Part shown: positions 34,056 through 42,100 of the stretch, one piece after another
Position numbering within the stretch: position 1 is the stretch's first letter
How the letters are laid out: each line of letters opens with the position of its first letter
Assembly: GCF_030489605.1 (NCBI RefSeq)
Contig: NZ_JAUKFY010000019.1
Location: 24,075 to 88,074 of the forward strand
DNA length: 64,000 nt
Origin: Brevibacillus laterosporus
GTDB lineage: Bacteria > Bacillota > Bacilli > Brevibacillales > Brevibacillaceae
Reading direction: 5' to 3'
The notes under the pieces: model-generated
Database searches by the model: none
The model's input: only the letters and a program-made list of their open reading frames with translations
What the model was told of the DNA's origin: nothing
Position numbers and translations under genes: made by a program

Positions 34056-34789
34056 GCATAGCACTCCATTCGCAATAAGATGTCAAGATTGGCAAACAGT
34101 ATTTTTCTCTCTTACTCTAGCTGGCTGAAGCTATTAGCTTAGCAATAAAATATCGTTTCCTGCTCTCGCTTCATTTTTACTGGATAGGAATACGATCAAG
34201 ATTTATTAAAAAAGATTATACATTTATTCTCTATATTCACAAAAATATGTATAAACAAGAAAATTATATCATGTCAGGTTAGGAGTTTCACTATTGCTTG
34301 TTATAATTCATCATACAGAACTTTAGGAAAATATCCGATTAAATCAGTTGGGCTTAGTTATGCCTCTTAATAAAGGAACATATAGTTTAAAGAAATATAA
34401 GGTTAGAAGGGTGCTAAACCTCTTTTTTACCTAGTGGATGAAAGCGACAAAGACCGGTCAATCCGTCACTCTTACTTATCTAGGAAAAAAAGAAGCAAAA
34501 TAGCAACCACTCCGATACTATTCTTGTTTCACACGTCTTGATAATGTGTGTTGTCCTGTTAACACACCAATTAATAAGATAGAACTTCCGATCAATACAG
34601 ATTCCATCGTATCTTCGCCAAATTGGGGTTCAATCATTGTTGTTTCACGAATACGACGCTTTAAGCTTTGAAGAAATTAAGGATAAATTAATTCTGCTGC
34701 AGCTAAAGTCCTTGAATTGACGACAGTAATTCTAGTGGAGCCCGCCAATAAAAACACGTATTTTATAAGTTAAACAATTTTTGCATAGA
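34056..34789. other. Long gene-poor stretch with one possible gene remnant
   Basis: No convincing gene in about 730 bp. On the minus strand, 34518-34637 encodes a 39-residue frame (MIEPQFGEDTMESVLIGSSI at its start, then a hydrophobic helix and SRRVKQE). It has no ribosome binding site, and a TAA lies 15 codons upstream in frame. It may be the end of a decayed membrane-protein gene. The remainder is AT-rich without repeats that I can see. Confidence 0.3.
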
Positions 34790-34836
34790 AAAAGCCGATT
34801 TCCTGTATGTATAAGGAAGCATCGGCTTTACTCTTT
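34790..34836. terminator. Hairpin with T-run upstream of the DMT transporter gene
   Basis: AAAGCCGAT...CC (from 34790) pairs with GGAAGCATCGGCTTT (34815-34829), with ACTCTTTTTT after it on the plus strand and TTTTTCTATG on the minus strand. No gene end on either strand explains it, so it may mark the end of a lost gene or act as a 5' attenuator for the transporter. Confidence 0.55.
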
Positions 34837-34962
34837 TTTGGACAAAAGGCATACCCTCTTCCTGATTCAATCGCAAAAGGTTTCCTCTGTATCCAATAAC
34901 AAGCTATGTTATCATAAAGACCTAGACCAAGATAGGAGTATAGATAAAAGGAGATCACGCAG

Positions 34963-35871
34963 ATGAAACCGATGTATGTCGCTCTATTACTTTTTACAAG
35001 CTTTCTGTGGAGTGGCAATTTTGTAGTGGGTAAGTTTTTGGTCAATCATGCATCCTCCATGACCTTAACCAATCTACGTTATATGATTGCCGTTATTGTA
35101 TTAATTCCTGTAGTCTACCTGGCAGAAAAACGCCTCCTACCGCCTCGCAGGGCGATTTTACCGCTCATCCTGATGGGAGCTACTGGCGTGGTCTTATTTA
35201 ATTTATTTATGTTCTGGGCCCTAGAACGTACTGCTGCAACAAATGTCGGCTTACTCTCTACACTTAACCCTATCTCAATTGCTATCTTTTCTTTTCTTTT
35301 ATTAAGGGAGAAAATGAAGGCTTTGCAGATTGGCTCAATGATTCTGTGTTTTGCAGGGGTTCTACTGGTGCTATCTAAAGGAGAATGGCATGCCTTGTTG
35401 TCACTCCGCTTTAATTCTGGAGATCTTTTGATGCTAGCCGCTGTAGCTACCTGGGGGCTCTATTCCGTAGCGGGGAGATGGGCTATGCGCGATGTTTCTG
35501 CACTAATGTCCACTTTGTATTCTGGATTCTTCGGGGTCTTGATGCTGTTGCCCTTCAATATCAGCAGCTTTACAATCACTAATCTTAATGCTGAGTTTAT
35601 TTGGGGCACATTGTATATCAGTGTATTTGCGACTGTTATTAGCATGGTGCTTTGGAACATGGGGGTTAAGCAGCTTGGCGGGACCGCGGCAGGGATGTTT
35701 CTGAACTTTAATCCCATTTTTACGGCGTTATTAGCCTTGTTGCTGCTAAATGAGCAGATGACCTGGACTCAGGTGTACGGGAGTTTAATTGTCATTTTAG
35801 GATGTTTTTTCTTCACACGCTTTCAAAATATTTCCTTATCTTTAAAAAAGCTTACCAAATCTGAAAGGTAA
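34963..35871 (+). CDS. EamA-domain drug/metabolite transporter
   Basis: A 302-residue protein with ten predicted helices in two EamA repeats. Repeat 1 shows SGNFVVGKFLVNHASSMTLT and repeat 2 shows ATWGLYSVAGRWAMRD and GGTAAGMFLNFNPIFTALLA. Members export amino acids, nucleosides or other metabolites; the substrate is not readable. AAAAGGAG precedes the ATG. It is monocistronic and ends in a strong terminator. Confidence 0.9.
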   Translation: MKPMYVALLLFTSFLWSGNFVVGKFLVNHASSMTLTNLRYMIAVIVLIPVVYLAEKRLLPPRRAILPLILMGATGVVLFNLFMFWALERTAATNVGLLSTLNPISIAIFSFLLLREKMKALQIGSMILCFAGVLLVLSKGEWHALLSLRFNSGDLLMLAAVATWGLYSVAGRWAMRDVSALMSTLYSGFFGVLMLLPFNISSFTITNLNAEFIWGTLYISVFATVISMVLWNMGVKQLGGTAAGMFLNFNPIFTALLALLLLNEQMTWTQVYGSLIVILGCFFFTRFQNISLSLKKLTKSER

Positions 35872-35913
35872 TCTCATAATACTGCATAGATCGTTGTCAG
35901 TAATCATATGCTT

Positions 35914-35953
35914 AAAAGACCTCCCCAGTTTTACAAAAGGGAGGTCTTTTTTT
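35914..35953 (+). terminator. Terminator of the DMT transporter gene
   Basis: AAAAGACCTCCC (35914-35925) pairs with GGGAGGTCTTTT (35939-35950), followed by TTTACC. Confidence 0.88.
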
Positions 35954-36099
35954 ACCTTGTCACTTATGATTAACGTAGAAGTAAACAATACAACCAAATA
36001 TCCAGCGCATACCTAGTCTTCCCTATTTCACTGTTTAAGGATCAATCATGATCTTACATTACAATACGCTTGCTACACTTGAAACTAATACCGGTACCA

Positions 36100-36822
36100 T
36101 TATCGCTGTTGGTAAATCTGTTCATTATCCACCAGCGATAACGCAAAATCAACTGCTTTTTCCGCGTGTATCCGTGTGGTATCAAATAATGGAACAGCCG
36201 CATCCTCTGAAGCCACTAACAAGGTAATTTCCGTACACCCAAGGATAATTCCCTCTGCTCCGGCTTTCACTAAGGAATCCATAATGTCCCGATAAGCTTG
36301 ACGTGATGTGCTGGTAATGATCCCTTTGCAAAGCTCGTCAAAAATCACCTGATGAACAACATCTCGCTCTTTCTCCTCTGGTACAATAATCTCGATGCCG
36401 TGGTCTTTCATCTTTTCAATAAAAAAGTCCTGCTCCATCGTAAACTTCGTACCCAGCAATCCTATTTTTCGCAGCTTTTGTTCCCGAATCTTTTCTGCTG
36501 TGGCATCTGCGATATGTATAAAGGGGATGGTAATGTGGCCAGAAATTTGTTTGGCAATTTTATGCATGGTATTGGTGCAAACTAGCAGACATTCTGCCCC
36601 AGCCTTCTCGAGATGCTGTGCTGCTTGACCTAATATAGCCGCAGCATCGTCCCAACGTCCTTCTTTTTGACACTGAACAATCTCTTCAAAATTAACAGAG
36701 TATACAAAACACTTTGCGGATGCAAGAGCTCCGACTCGTTGATTAACCATCTGGTTGATATGCTTATAGTATTCAGTAGTAGATTCCCAGCTCATACCGC
36801 CTAACAGACCGATTGTTTTCAT
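36100..36822 (-). CDS. Aspartate/glutamate-type amino acid racemase
   Basis: A 240-residue PLP-independent racemase of the Asp/Glu superfamily. The two catalytic cysteines are Cys82 (VCTNTMH) and Cys196 (LGCTEI), and the start reads KTIGLLGGMSWEST, typical of the YgeA/RacX branch. It interconverts L- and D-amino acids, possibly supplying D-amino acids to wall or biofilm material. Substrates of this branch are broad and cannot be fixed from sequence. GAAGGAG precedes the ATG. Confidence 0.9.
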   Translation of the reverse strand: MKTIGLLGGMSWESTTEYYKHINQMVNQRVGALASAKCFVYSVNFEEIVQCQKEGRWDDAAAILGQAAQHLEKAGAECLLVCTNTMHKIAKQISGHITIPFIHIADATAEKIREQKLRKIGLLGTKFTMEQDFFIEKMKDHGIEIIVPEEKERDVVHQVIFDELCKGIITSTSRQAYRDIMDSLVKAGAEGIILGCTEITLLVASEDAAVPLFDTTRIHAEKAVDFALSLVDNEQIYQQR

Positions 36823-36947
36823 GCTGTATTCTCCTTCTTCCCTGTTTTTGATAGATTTTTACAAGTCTATCATGAAGCCGTGGGGATGACAAGATAATAA
36901 GACAGCACACAAGCATGATCAGCACCAAAACAAGCCCATTTACATAG

Positions 36948-37002
36948 AAAAAAGCAAGATCATGAAAGGCAGGGATCACCTTTTTATTGATCTTGCTTTT
37001 TT
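36948..37002 (-). terminator. Terminator of the DHA2 exporter gene
   Basis: A perfect 15-bp stem (AAAAAAGCAAGATCA 36948-36962 with TGATCTTGCTTTTTT 36988-37002) on a 25-nt loop. The stop codon of the minus-strand exporter is directly adjacent, and its reading direction gives the T-run. Confidence 0.8.
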
Positions 37003-37005
37003 AAA

Positions 37006-38379
37006 TTAGTGCTCTTCTTCTACTTGCTCTGCTTTTTTCGGCAATAGAATCGTTGCAAACATCCCAATAATCGCTGTTACAAACAAAGCATGGAAAACCT
37101 TGACCAAACCGGTTTCCATATGTCCTTGTAATAAATACATATTAAATACAGCACCAAACATAGTAATTCCTACAGTTTGTCCCATCGTTCTCATGAATTG
37201 TACGGAACTGGTCGCGACACCACGCTGACGCCAAACGACGCTACTTTGTACTGCAATTGTGATAGCAGTCATTGTCAGCCCAAAGCCCAGCCCCAGAATA
37301 AACATTAAGAAGCCAATATAGAACACAGATGTTGCTGGCGTAAGGAATGATAGGAGAAGTTGACCAATCAAAAAGAAAACTCCACCAATTGCCACCAGCC
37401 ATTTATACCCCAAGCGACTGTAATAACGTCCCCCTACAGAAGCTGCCAATGGCCAGCCAAGAGATAATGGCAGAACGACAATCCCCGCGAGCGTTGCGGA
37501 TAAGCCGACAATATTGATAAGCCAGTTGGGCATATAAACGGATACACCAATTAATAAAGCCCCATGTAAAACGGAAATAACCTGCGAAGTTGCAATTAAG
37601 CGACGCTTAAATAAGGATAATGGAAGCATCGGTTCTGGTGCGCGTCTTTCAATAGCAATAAAGATGCAAAATAGAACAAGGCTGACGATCAGTAAGGATA
37701 TCGTTGTAGAATTAAAAGTAATCCCTTGTCCCTCACCCTCTGCTAAGAGTGTGTACAGGAACGAAACTAAACTGCCAGTGAAAAATAATGCTCCCCAATA
37801 ATCGATATGAACCGTTTTAGGAGTAAGCTCTTCCTTGAAATGTTTTGAAATCATAAAGATGCTAACAAGTCCAATAGGAATATTAATATAAAAAATCCAT
37901 TCCCAAGCCACATAATCTACGAAAAAACCGCCAATTACAGGCCCTACGATTGCTGCTACTCCCCATACCGCACTAAATAGTCCCATCAATTTAGCACGTT
38001 CTTCCTGTGTGAACAAATCACCAATAATTGTCATAGTGATCGGTTGAACAGCTCCCGCTCCCAAGCCCTGAATGCCTCGGTATAGCATGAGCTGTGTCAT
38101 AGAGCTAGACAAGCCGCATAAAAATGAACCTGTTAAAAAAACAGTCGTGCCAAATAAGAAGATTTTTTTTCGTCCAAACAAATCAGCTAGCTTTCCATAA
38201 ATGGGTGTTGTAACAGCCGTTGTTAACAAATAGATGGAAAATACCCAGGAAATGAGGGTTGTTTGTCCCAAATCATTTGCGATGGCAGGCATTGCCGTTG
38301 TTACTACAGTCGTATCAATGGCTGTTAAAAATGTCGTTACCATCAATGCGGTCAGGATGCTTCTTTTAGAACGTACCAT
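37006..38379 (-). CDS. MFS multidrug exporter, DHA2 (EmrB/QacA) type
   Basis: A 457-residue proton-coupled exporter. Helix 1 has LDTTVV-type residues (FLTAIDTTVVTTAMPAIAND), motif A reads YGKLADLFGRKKIFLFG, and motif C is in helix 5 (GVAAIVGPVIGGFFVDY). It is slightly shorter than 14-helix members, which reach about 500. I start it at MVRSKRSIL, preceded by AAAGGAG; the frame reaching 38427 lacks a site. No regulator lies beside it. The substrates are unknown. Confidence 0.9.
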   Translation of the reverse strand: MVRSKRSILTALMVTTFLTAIDTTVVTTAMPAIANDLGQTTLISWVFSIYLLTTAVTTPIYGKLADLFGRKKIFLFGTTVFLTGSFLCGLSSSMTQLMLYRGIQGLGAGAVQPITMTIIGDLFTQEERAKLMGLFSAVWGVAAIVGPVIGGFFVDYVAWEWIFYINIPIGLVSIFMISKHFKEELTPKTVHIDYWGALFFTGSLVSFLYTLLAEGEGQGITFNSTTISLLIVSLVLFCIFIAIERRAPEPMLPLSLFKRRLIATSQVISVLHGALLIGVSVYMPNWLINIVGLSATLAGIVVLPLSLGWPLAASVGGRYYSRLGYKWLVAIGGVFFLIGQLLLSFLTPATSVFYIGFLMFILGLGFGLTMTAITIAVQSSVVWRQRGVATSSVQFMRTMGQTVGITMFGAVFNMYLLQGHMETGLVKVFHALFVTAIIGMFATILLPKKAEQVEEEH

Positions 38380-38591
38380 ATTTGTACTCCTTTTTCTTCC
38401 TAAACGTAATTGATATTTTCTATACATAATAGTTGATTATGTTTCACAAAAAGATAATTGTCAATCGTTTCTTTCCAGCTCACCCTCCTTCATTGTTTTC
38501 GTATGAAAAGAAATAACCCCCCGATAGCGGAGGGTAGACAGCACACAAATATTATTCCCCTAAAAGGAAACAAATTTGTAGCAGCAACTAC

Positions 38592-39011
38592 TTAGGGTAT
38601 TAATTCTTCTTTTTGTATAGAAAGAAATAACTCCTTTAACTCATTTGGCAATTCAACCGCACGCCGTTTTGTCTGATCAATCATCACCATTGTAACAAGT
38701 CCATCTGCGACCAAACCCTTCTTCTCATGATGCAGTTCGTGCTTGATGACAAAGCTCCGTTTGCCTACGTTAACCAAGGTAGTGTGAATCGTAATCTCAT
38801 CACCCATGACAAGCTCACTTCGATAATTGACATTCATATTCACAACTACCGGGAAAATATGCCGTCTCTGTAGCTCTTCTATAGTATATCCCTCAGCGAT
38901 TAACCAGTCAAAGCGAGCCCATTCCATATATTCCAAATATTTGGCGTTGTTCACATGACCAATAAAATCAACTTCTGTAGAACGAACCGTAAAAACAAAG
39001 GTATGTGCCAT
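38592..39011 (-). CDS. Hotdog-fold acyl-CoA thioesterase (4HBT family)
   Basis: A 139-residue single hotdog domain. The N-terminal RSTEVDFIGHVNNAKYLEYM contains the Asp-x-x-GHVNN pattern of 4-hydroxybenzoyl-CoA thioesterase/YbgC-like enzymes, with the catalytic Asp. These hydrolyse acyl-CoA or acyl-ACP thioesters. AAGGAGG precedes the ATG. It is divergent from the DinB gene. The acyl group is unknown. Confidence 0.85.
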   Translation of the reverse strand: MAHTFVFTVRSTEVDFIGHVNNAKYLEYMEWARFDWLIAEGYTIEELQRRHIFPVVVNMNVNYRSELVMGDEITIHTTLVNVGKRSFVIKHELHHEKKGLVADGLVTMVMIDQTKRRAVELPNELKELFLSIQKEELIP

Positions 39012-39164
39012 GTCTGTAGCCTCCTTATTTTCCCTTTTTTTGATTATATACGATTCTTGTAGGGCTTGAACATTTTTCTTTTTTGCTTGCGTGAAATTTC
39101 AAAAATTATCTCATATAATAAATGACAAGGCTATGTATCCATACGTTAAGGAAGGGTGTGTCCC

Positions 39165-39623
39165 ATGATTGTTCAAGAATTAGCACCACAATACCATGCT
39201 GCTCATCAAAAGCGTTATCTAGCTTTATTGCAAGGAATCAGTGAGGAACAGCTATCGTGGAAACTTCCTCCTGCCACTAATTCAATCGGTTTTCTTATCA
39301 GGCACATCGCTGAGGTAGAGTACGCTTTTTCTCAGATGTTTTTTAACCAAACGCCTGCTAAGGAAGAAGGCACCTTTACCTTAGGCAAGGTTACAGACAC
39401 AGGAGTCTGGGTAAATCTAAACGACTTGATGGATTACACTGAACGTGCTAGCCAATTCCTCTTACAATCAATGGAATTATTACCCGAAGAAAACTGGGAT
39501 CAACCAGTCGAATCTCGCATTGGTGTCATGACCCCGCGCGATGCCTTTGGTCTATTAATTTATCATAAAGGATATCACGCTGGTCAAATCGGCTGGATCA
39601 AAAAATACGGAGCGCAAGCCTAA
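39165..39623 (+). CDS. DinB-family metal-binding protein
   Basis: A 152-residue four-helix bundle of the DinB/YfiT superfamily. The expected metal-ligand histidines appear in FLIRHIAEVEYAF and in IYHKGYHAGQIGWI. Some members are thiol S-transferases using bacillithiol; others are of unknown function. I start it at MIVQELAPQYH with GGAAGG 9 nt upstream. It forms a two-gene operon with the acetyltransferase that begins 1 bp after the stop. Confidence 0.85.
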   Translation: MIVQELAPQYHAAHQKRYLALLQGISEEQLSWKLPPATNSIGFLIRHIAEVEYAFSQMFFNQTPAKEEGTFTLGKVTDTGVWVNLNDLMDYTERASQFLLQSMELLPEENWDQPVESRIGVMTPRDAFGLLIYHKGYHAGQIGWIKKYGAQA

Positions 39624-39624
39624 T

Positions 39625-40131
39625 ATGAGTCTAGCTTTTTATCAGGATCAGCTGCTGATCAATTCATTAGAGCAACAGGAACTGCCTCGTGTCGTTGAAA
39701 TATATAACAGCAATCCGAACTATAATGTACTTACAAACGGAGAACCTACATTAACTCTCGCTGAACTAAGCCGGGAATATGAGGAAGCGAACCAATATCC
39801 ATCCGGTCATTGGCTGGCTATTCGGCATGAAGATAAAATCATTGGTGTCTCGCATATTCTGTTGGAGAATCCAAACGACCAAAAACCTTGGATTGGTTTA
39901 TTACTGATAGATTCCAGCTATCAAGGCAAGGGATACGGGAGTAAAGCATATCTAATGATAGAAGAGTATTTTCGCTCATTGGATAAGAAAACCGTACATA
40001 TCGGTGTCATTACCTCCAATCAACGCGCATTAGATTTTTGGGGAAAATTGGGTTTCGAACAGTATCGGCAGGTGACTGCTTCAGTAGGGAAGCTGACGCA
40101 GCCGGTCTTATGCATGGCAAAATTTCTGTAA
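39625..40131 (+). CDS. GNAT family N-acetyltransferase
   Basis: A 168-residue acetyltransferase. The acetyl-CoA-binding motif is SSYQGKGYGSKAYLMIEEYF and the late motif is TSNQRALDFWGKLGFEQY. It is translationally coupled to the DinB gene. The substrate cannot be inferred; a small-molecule target is likely, given the DinB pairing. Confidence 0.87.
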   Translation: MSLAFYQDQLLINSLEQQELPRVVEIYNSNPNYNVLTNGEPTLTLAELSREYEEANQYPSGHWLAIRHEDKIIGVSHILLENPNDQKPWIGLLLIDSSYQGKGYGSKAYLMIEEYFRSLDKKTVHIGVITSNQRALDFWGKLGFEQYRQVTASVGKLTQPVLCMAKFL

Positions 40132-40137
40132 CTAAAT

Positions 40138-40178
40138 GAAAAACCGACTTCTCCTGTTTGAGGAGAGGCCGGTTTTTC
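40138..40178 (+). terminator. Terminator of the DinB-GNAT operon
   Basis: GAAAAACCG followed by CTTCTCC pairs with GGAGAGGCCGGTTTTTC (small mismatch) on a 7-nt loop, with T-runs inside the 3' arm. Confidence 0.8.
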
Positions 40179-40275
40179 ATCTATGATTCATTTTCTAACA
40201 AGGGATGAAAATAGCCTGCACATCCTATGCTGAAATAGAATAGAAAGGATACAACCTCAGCATCCTTCTTTTTAT

Positions 40276-40476
40276 TTATTTACGAAGCTTGATTACCGTT
40301 TCACGTAATTGTTCCGTATCAATCGGTAATACTTCCACTTCATCTAAATTTTTCACTTTGTTAATTAATTCATTTACAGACTGATCCGGGATGTCACGTC
40401 CTCTAATTTGACGTAGAAAATCAAGTTGAGAAAAGGTTCTCCATAATACGAACAAGCGTTGACCGGTAAGCTCCAT
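40276..40476 (-). CDS. Hypothetical protein (66 aa)
   Basis: A 66-residue soluble protein rich in Leu, Arg and acidic residues (starting MELTGQRLFVLWRTFSQLDF), with no recognised motif. GGGGAGAG precedes the ATG and a weak hairpin with T-rich tail follows the stop. The frame looks genuine. The function is unknown. Confidence 0.5.
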   Translation of the reverse strand: MELTGQRLFVLWRTFSQLDFLRQIRGRDIPDQSVNELINKVKNLDEVEVLPIDTEQLRETVIKLRK

Positions 40477-40918
40477 TTCGTTTCTCTCCCCACAACTAGA
40501 ATAATTATAATTATACTACATGTATACCCCATTTTTCCTGCTTTAAAAAACTTCAATTTTCTTATAAAAAATTGGTTTATGTATCTTCTGATCATTTTAC
40601 CTCAGAAGCTTATGAACCATGGTAACCAATAGTGATTCAGTCATCGTGAACAACCAATCTTATTATATCGCACTCCTCCAGGATTTGTTAATAGCTCCCG
40701 ATAATCCATCAAAAGATGTGATATAAGCATATCAGAATTGATGACTAACTTCATGTGCCATCTAATGGAAGATACGATCTTTTAGCATCAACACGGAAAA
40801 TAAAATAAACCAAGCTTCCAACATAGACAACGGTTAAACTGTACCCGCTTTCATCTCCATGCAAAAAACTTGGCTTTTACATCATATTACATCCCTGTAG
40901 TTATCATGTCTTGCGTAA
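40477..40918. other. Intergenic stretch without visible features
   Basis: About 440 bp of AT-rich sequence between the 66-aa gene and putB. I see no frame with a ribosome binding site, no strong hairpin and no repeat. It serves as the putB 3' region. Confidence 0.4.
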
Positions 40919-41842
40919 TTAACGACTAAATAGGCCCTTGATTACAAATGCTACATTGGCTGGACGCTCTGCCAAACGACGCATGAAATACCCGTACCAA
41001 TCATTGCCATACGGAACGTACACACGCATTTTATAGCCCTCTTTTGCCAAATCTAGCTGGGACTGTGGACGGATACCATACAGCATTTGAAATTCAAATT
41101 GATCCCGCGAAAAACCCATCTCCTTTTCTAATTGCTTCACATAGGCAATAATGGCATCATCATGTGTTGCAATCGCTGCATAATTACCATTTTGGAGATG
41201 CTGCTTAATAATTTTCTTGTAATTCTCATCAACGTCTGCTTTTGCTGGATACGCCACCTCTGATGATTCCTTATAAGCACCCTTTACCAAACGCAGGTTA
41301 ACCTTTTTATCTTTTACACTCTCCACATCATTCTCTGATTTATAGAGATATGCTTGAATAACAGTACCAACATTATCATAATCCTGTAATAATTCATGCA
41401 GGATTTCCAAGGTCACTTGATTGTGAGCATAGTCCTCCATATCAATGCGCACAAAAATATTCCCACATTGCTTGGCTGTATCTAAAATTCGGCGCATGTT
41501 GCTTACACATAGGTCACGGCTAATGTCCAAGCCCAACTGTGTCATTTTAAGCGAAAGATTACAGTCCACTTTAGATTCATAAATGGCTTCTATCGTTTTC
41601 ATGCAATAATCAGCGGATTCATTGGCCTCTTCTACGCTAAACACAAACTCTCCAAGATGATCTAGGGTGCAAACCAGCCCTTTTTGATTTAATTCACGGA
41701 CACCACGAATGGCTTCTGCGATTGTTTCTCCCGCCACTACTCGTCTCGCGCCAAAACGAAGCCCCCATTTCTTTGCCGCTTTATTTAATCCCTGATTTTT
41801 AGAAAGGAATAAGAAAAAGTTCTTTAAGATTTGTTCCATCAT
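40919..41842 (-). CDS. putB: Proline dehydrogenase
   Basis: A 307-residue FAD enzyme oxidising proline to pyrroline-5-carboxylate at the membrane, the monofunctional Bacillus type. The PRODH barrel shows CTLDHLGEFV, NLSLKMTQLGLDIS, IFVRIDMEDYAHN, LRLVKGAYKES, ATHDDAIIAYV and FQMLYGIRPQ. The Lys, Asp and Arg residues in LRLVKGAYKES and MRVYVPYGNDWYGY-like stretches fit flavin and substrate contacts. The start is ATG 41842, preceded by GAGGGGGATGTA. A longer frame to 41905 overlaps its own sigma-54 promoter. The partner P5C dehydrogenase is not in this window. Confidence 0.93.
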   Translation of the reverse strand: MMEQILKNFFLFLSKNQGLNKAAKKWGLRFGARRVVAGETIAEAIRGVRELNQKGLVCTLDHLGEFVFSVEEANESADYCMKTIEAIYESKVDCNLSLKMTQLGLDISRDLCVSNMRRILDTAKQCGNIFVRIDMEDYAHNQVTLEILHELLQDYDNVGTVIQAYLYKSENDVESVKDKKVNLRLVKGAYKESSEVAYPAKADVDENYKKIIKQHLQNGNYAAIATHDDAIIAYVKQLEKEMGFSRDQFEFQMLYGIRPQSQLDLAKEGYKMRVYVPYGNDWYGYFMRRLAERPANVAFVIKGLFSR

Positions 41843-41896
41843 TACATCCCCCTCAAACTGCTTTACCTGTATATTTACTTTCTGCTTTATATACAA

Positions 41897-41912
41897 AGCA
41901 AGCATCGTGCCA
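41897..41912 (-). promoter_or_regulatory. Sigma-54 promoter of putB
   Basis: On the minus strand TGGCACG (-24), ATGC, TTGCT (-12) is a perfect match to the sigma-54 consensus. It lies about 55 bp before the putB start codon and next to a divergent sigma-54 activator gene. Confidence 0.9.
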
Positions 41913-42004
41913 ATCGAGCAAATTCGGGAAAAATCTCATGAAATCGTCAATTTCTAACCTTTCTAATGTCCCGTCGTATGAAAACACATAGTATTTTGAC
42001 ATTT

Positions 42005-42035
42005 ATGTACACTTTTGTTCAAAATCATGTACACT
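42005..42035. promoter_or_regulatory. Activator-binding repeats between putB and its regulator
   Basis: ATGTACACT occurs at 42005-42013 and again at 42027-42035, a 22-bp period (two helical turns). They lie about 100 bp upstream of the sigma-54 promoter, as expected for an upstream activating sequence, and also overlap the regulator's own promoter region (TTGACA at 41996-42001). Confidence 0.6.
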
Positions 42036-42100
42036 AATGATTAAAGAGTGTCCTTTTTGTGAAAGCATCAATCATAATGTCAAACAGCACAGGTGATCCC

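Noticed and set aside
41842..41905. N-terminal extension of putB
   Set aside because: It overlaps the -24/-12 promoter that drives the gene, so it cannot be transcribed.
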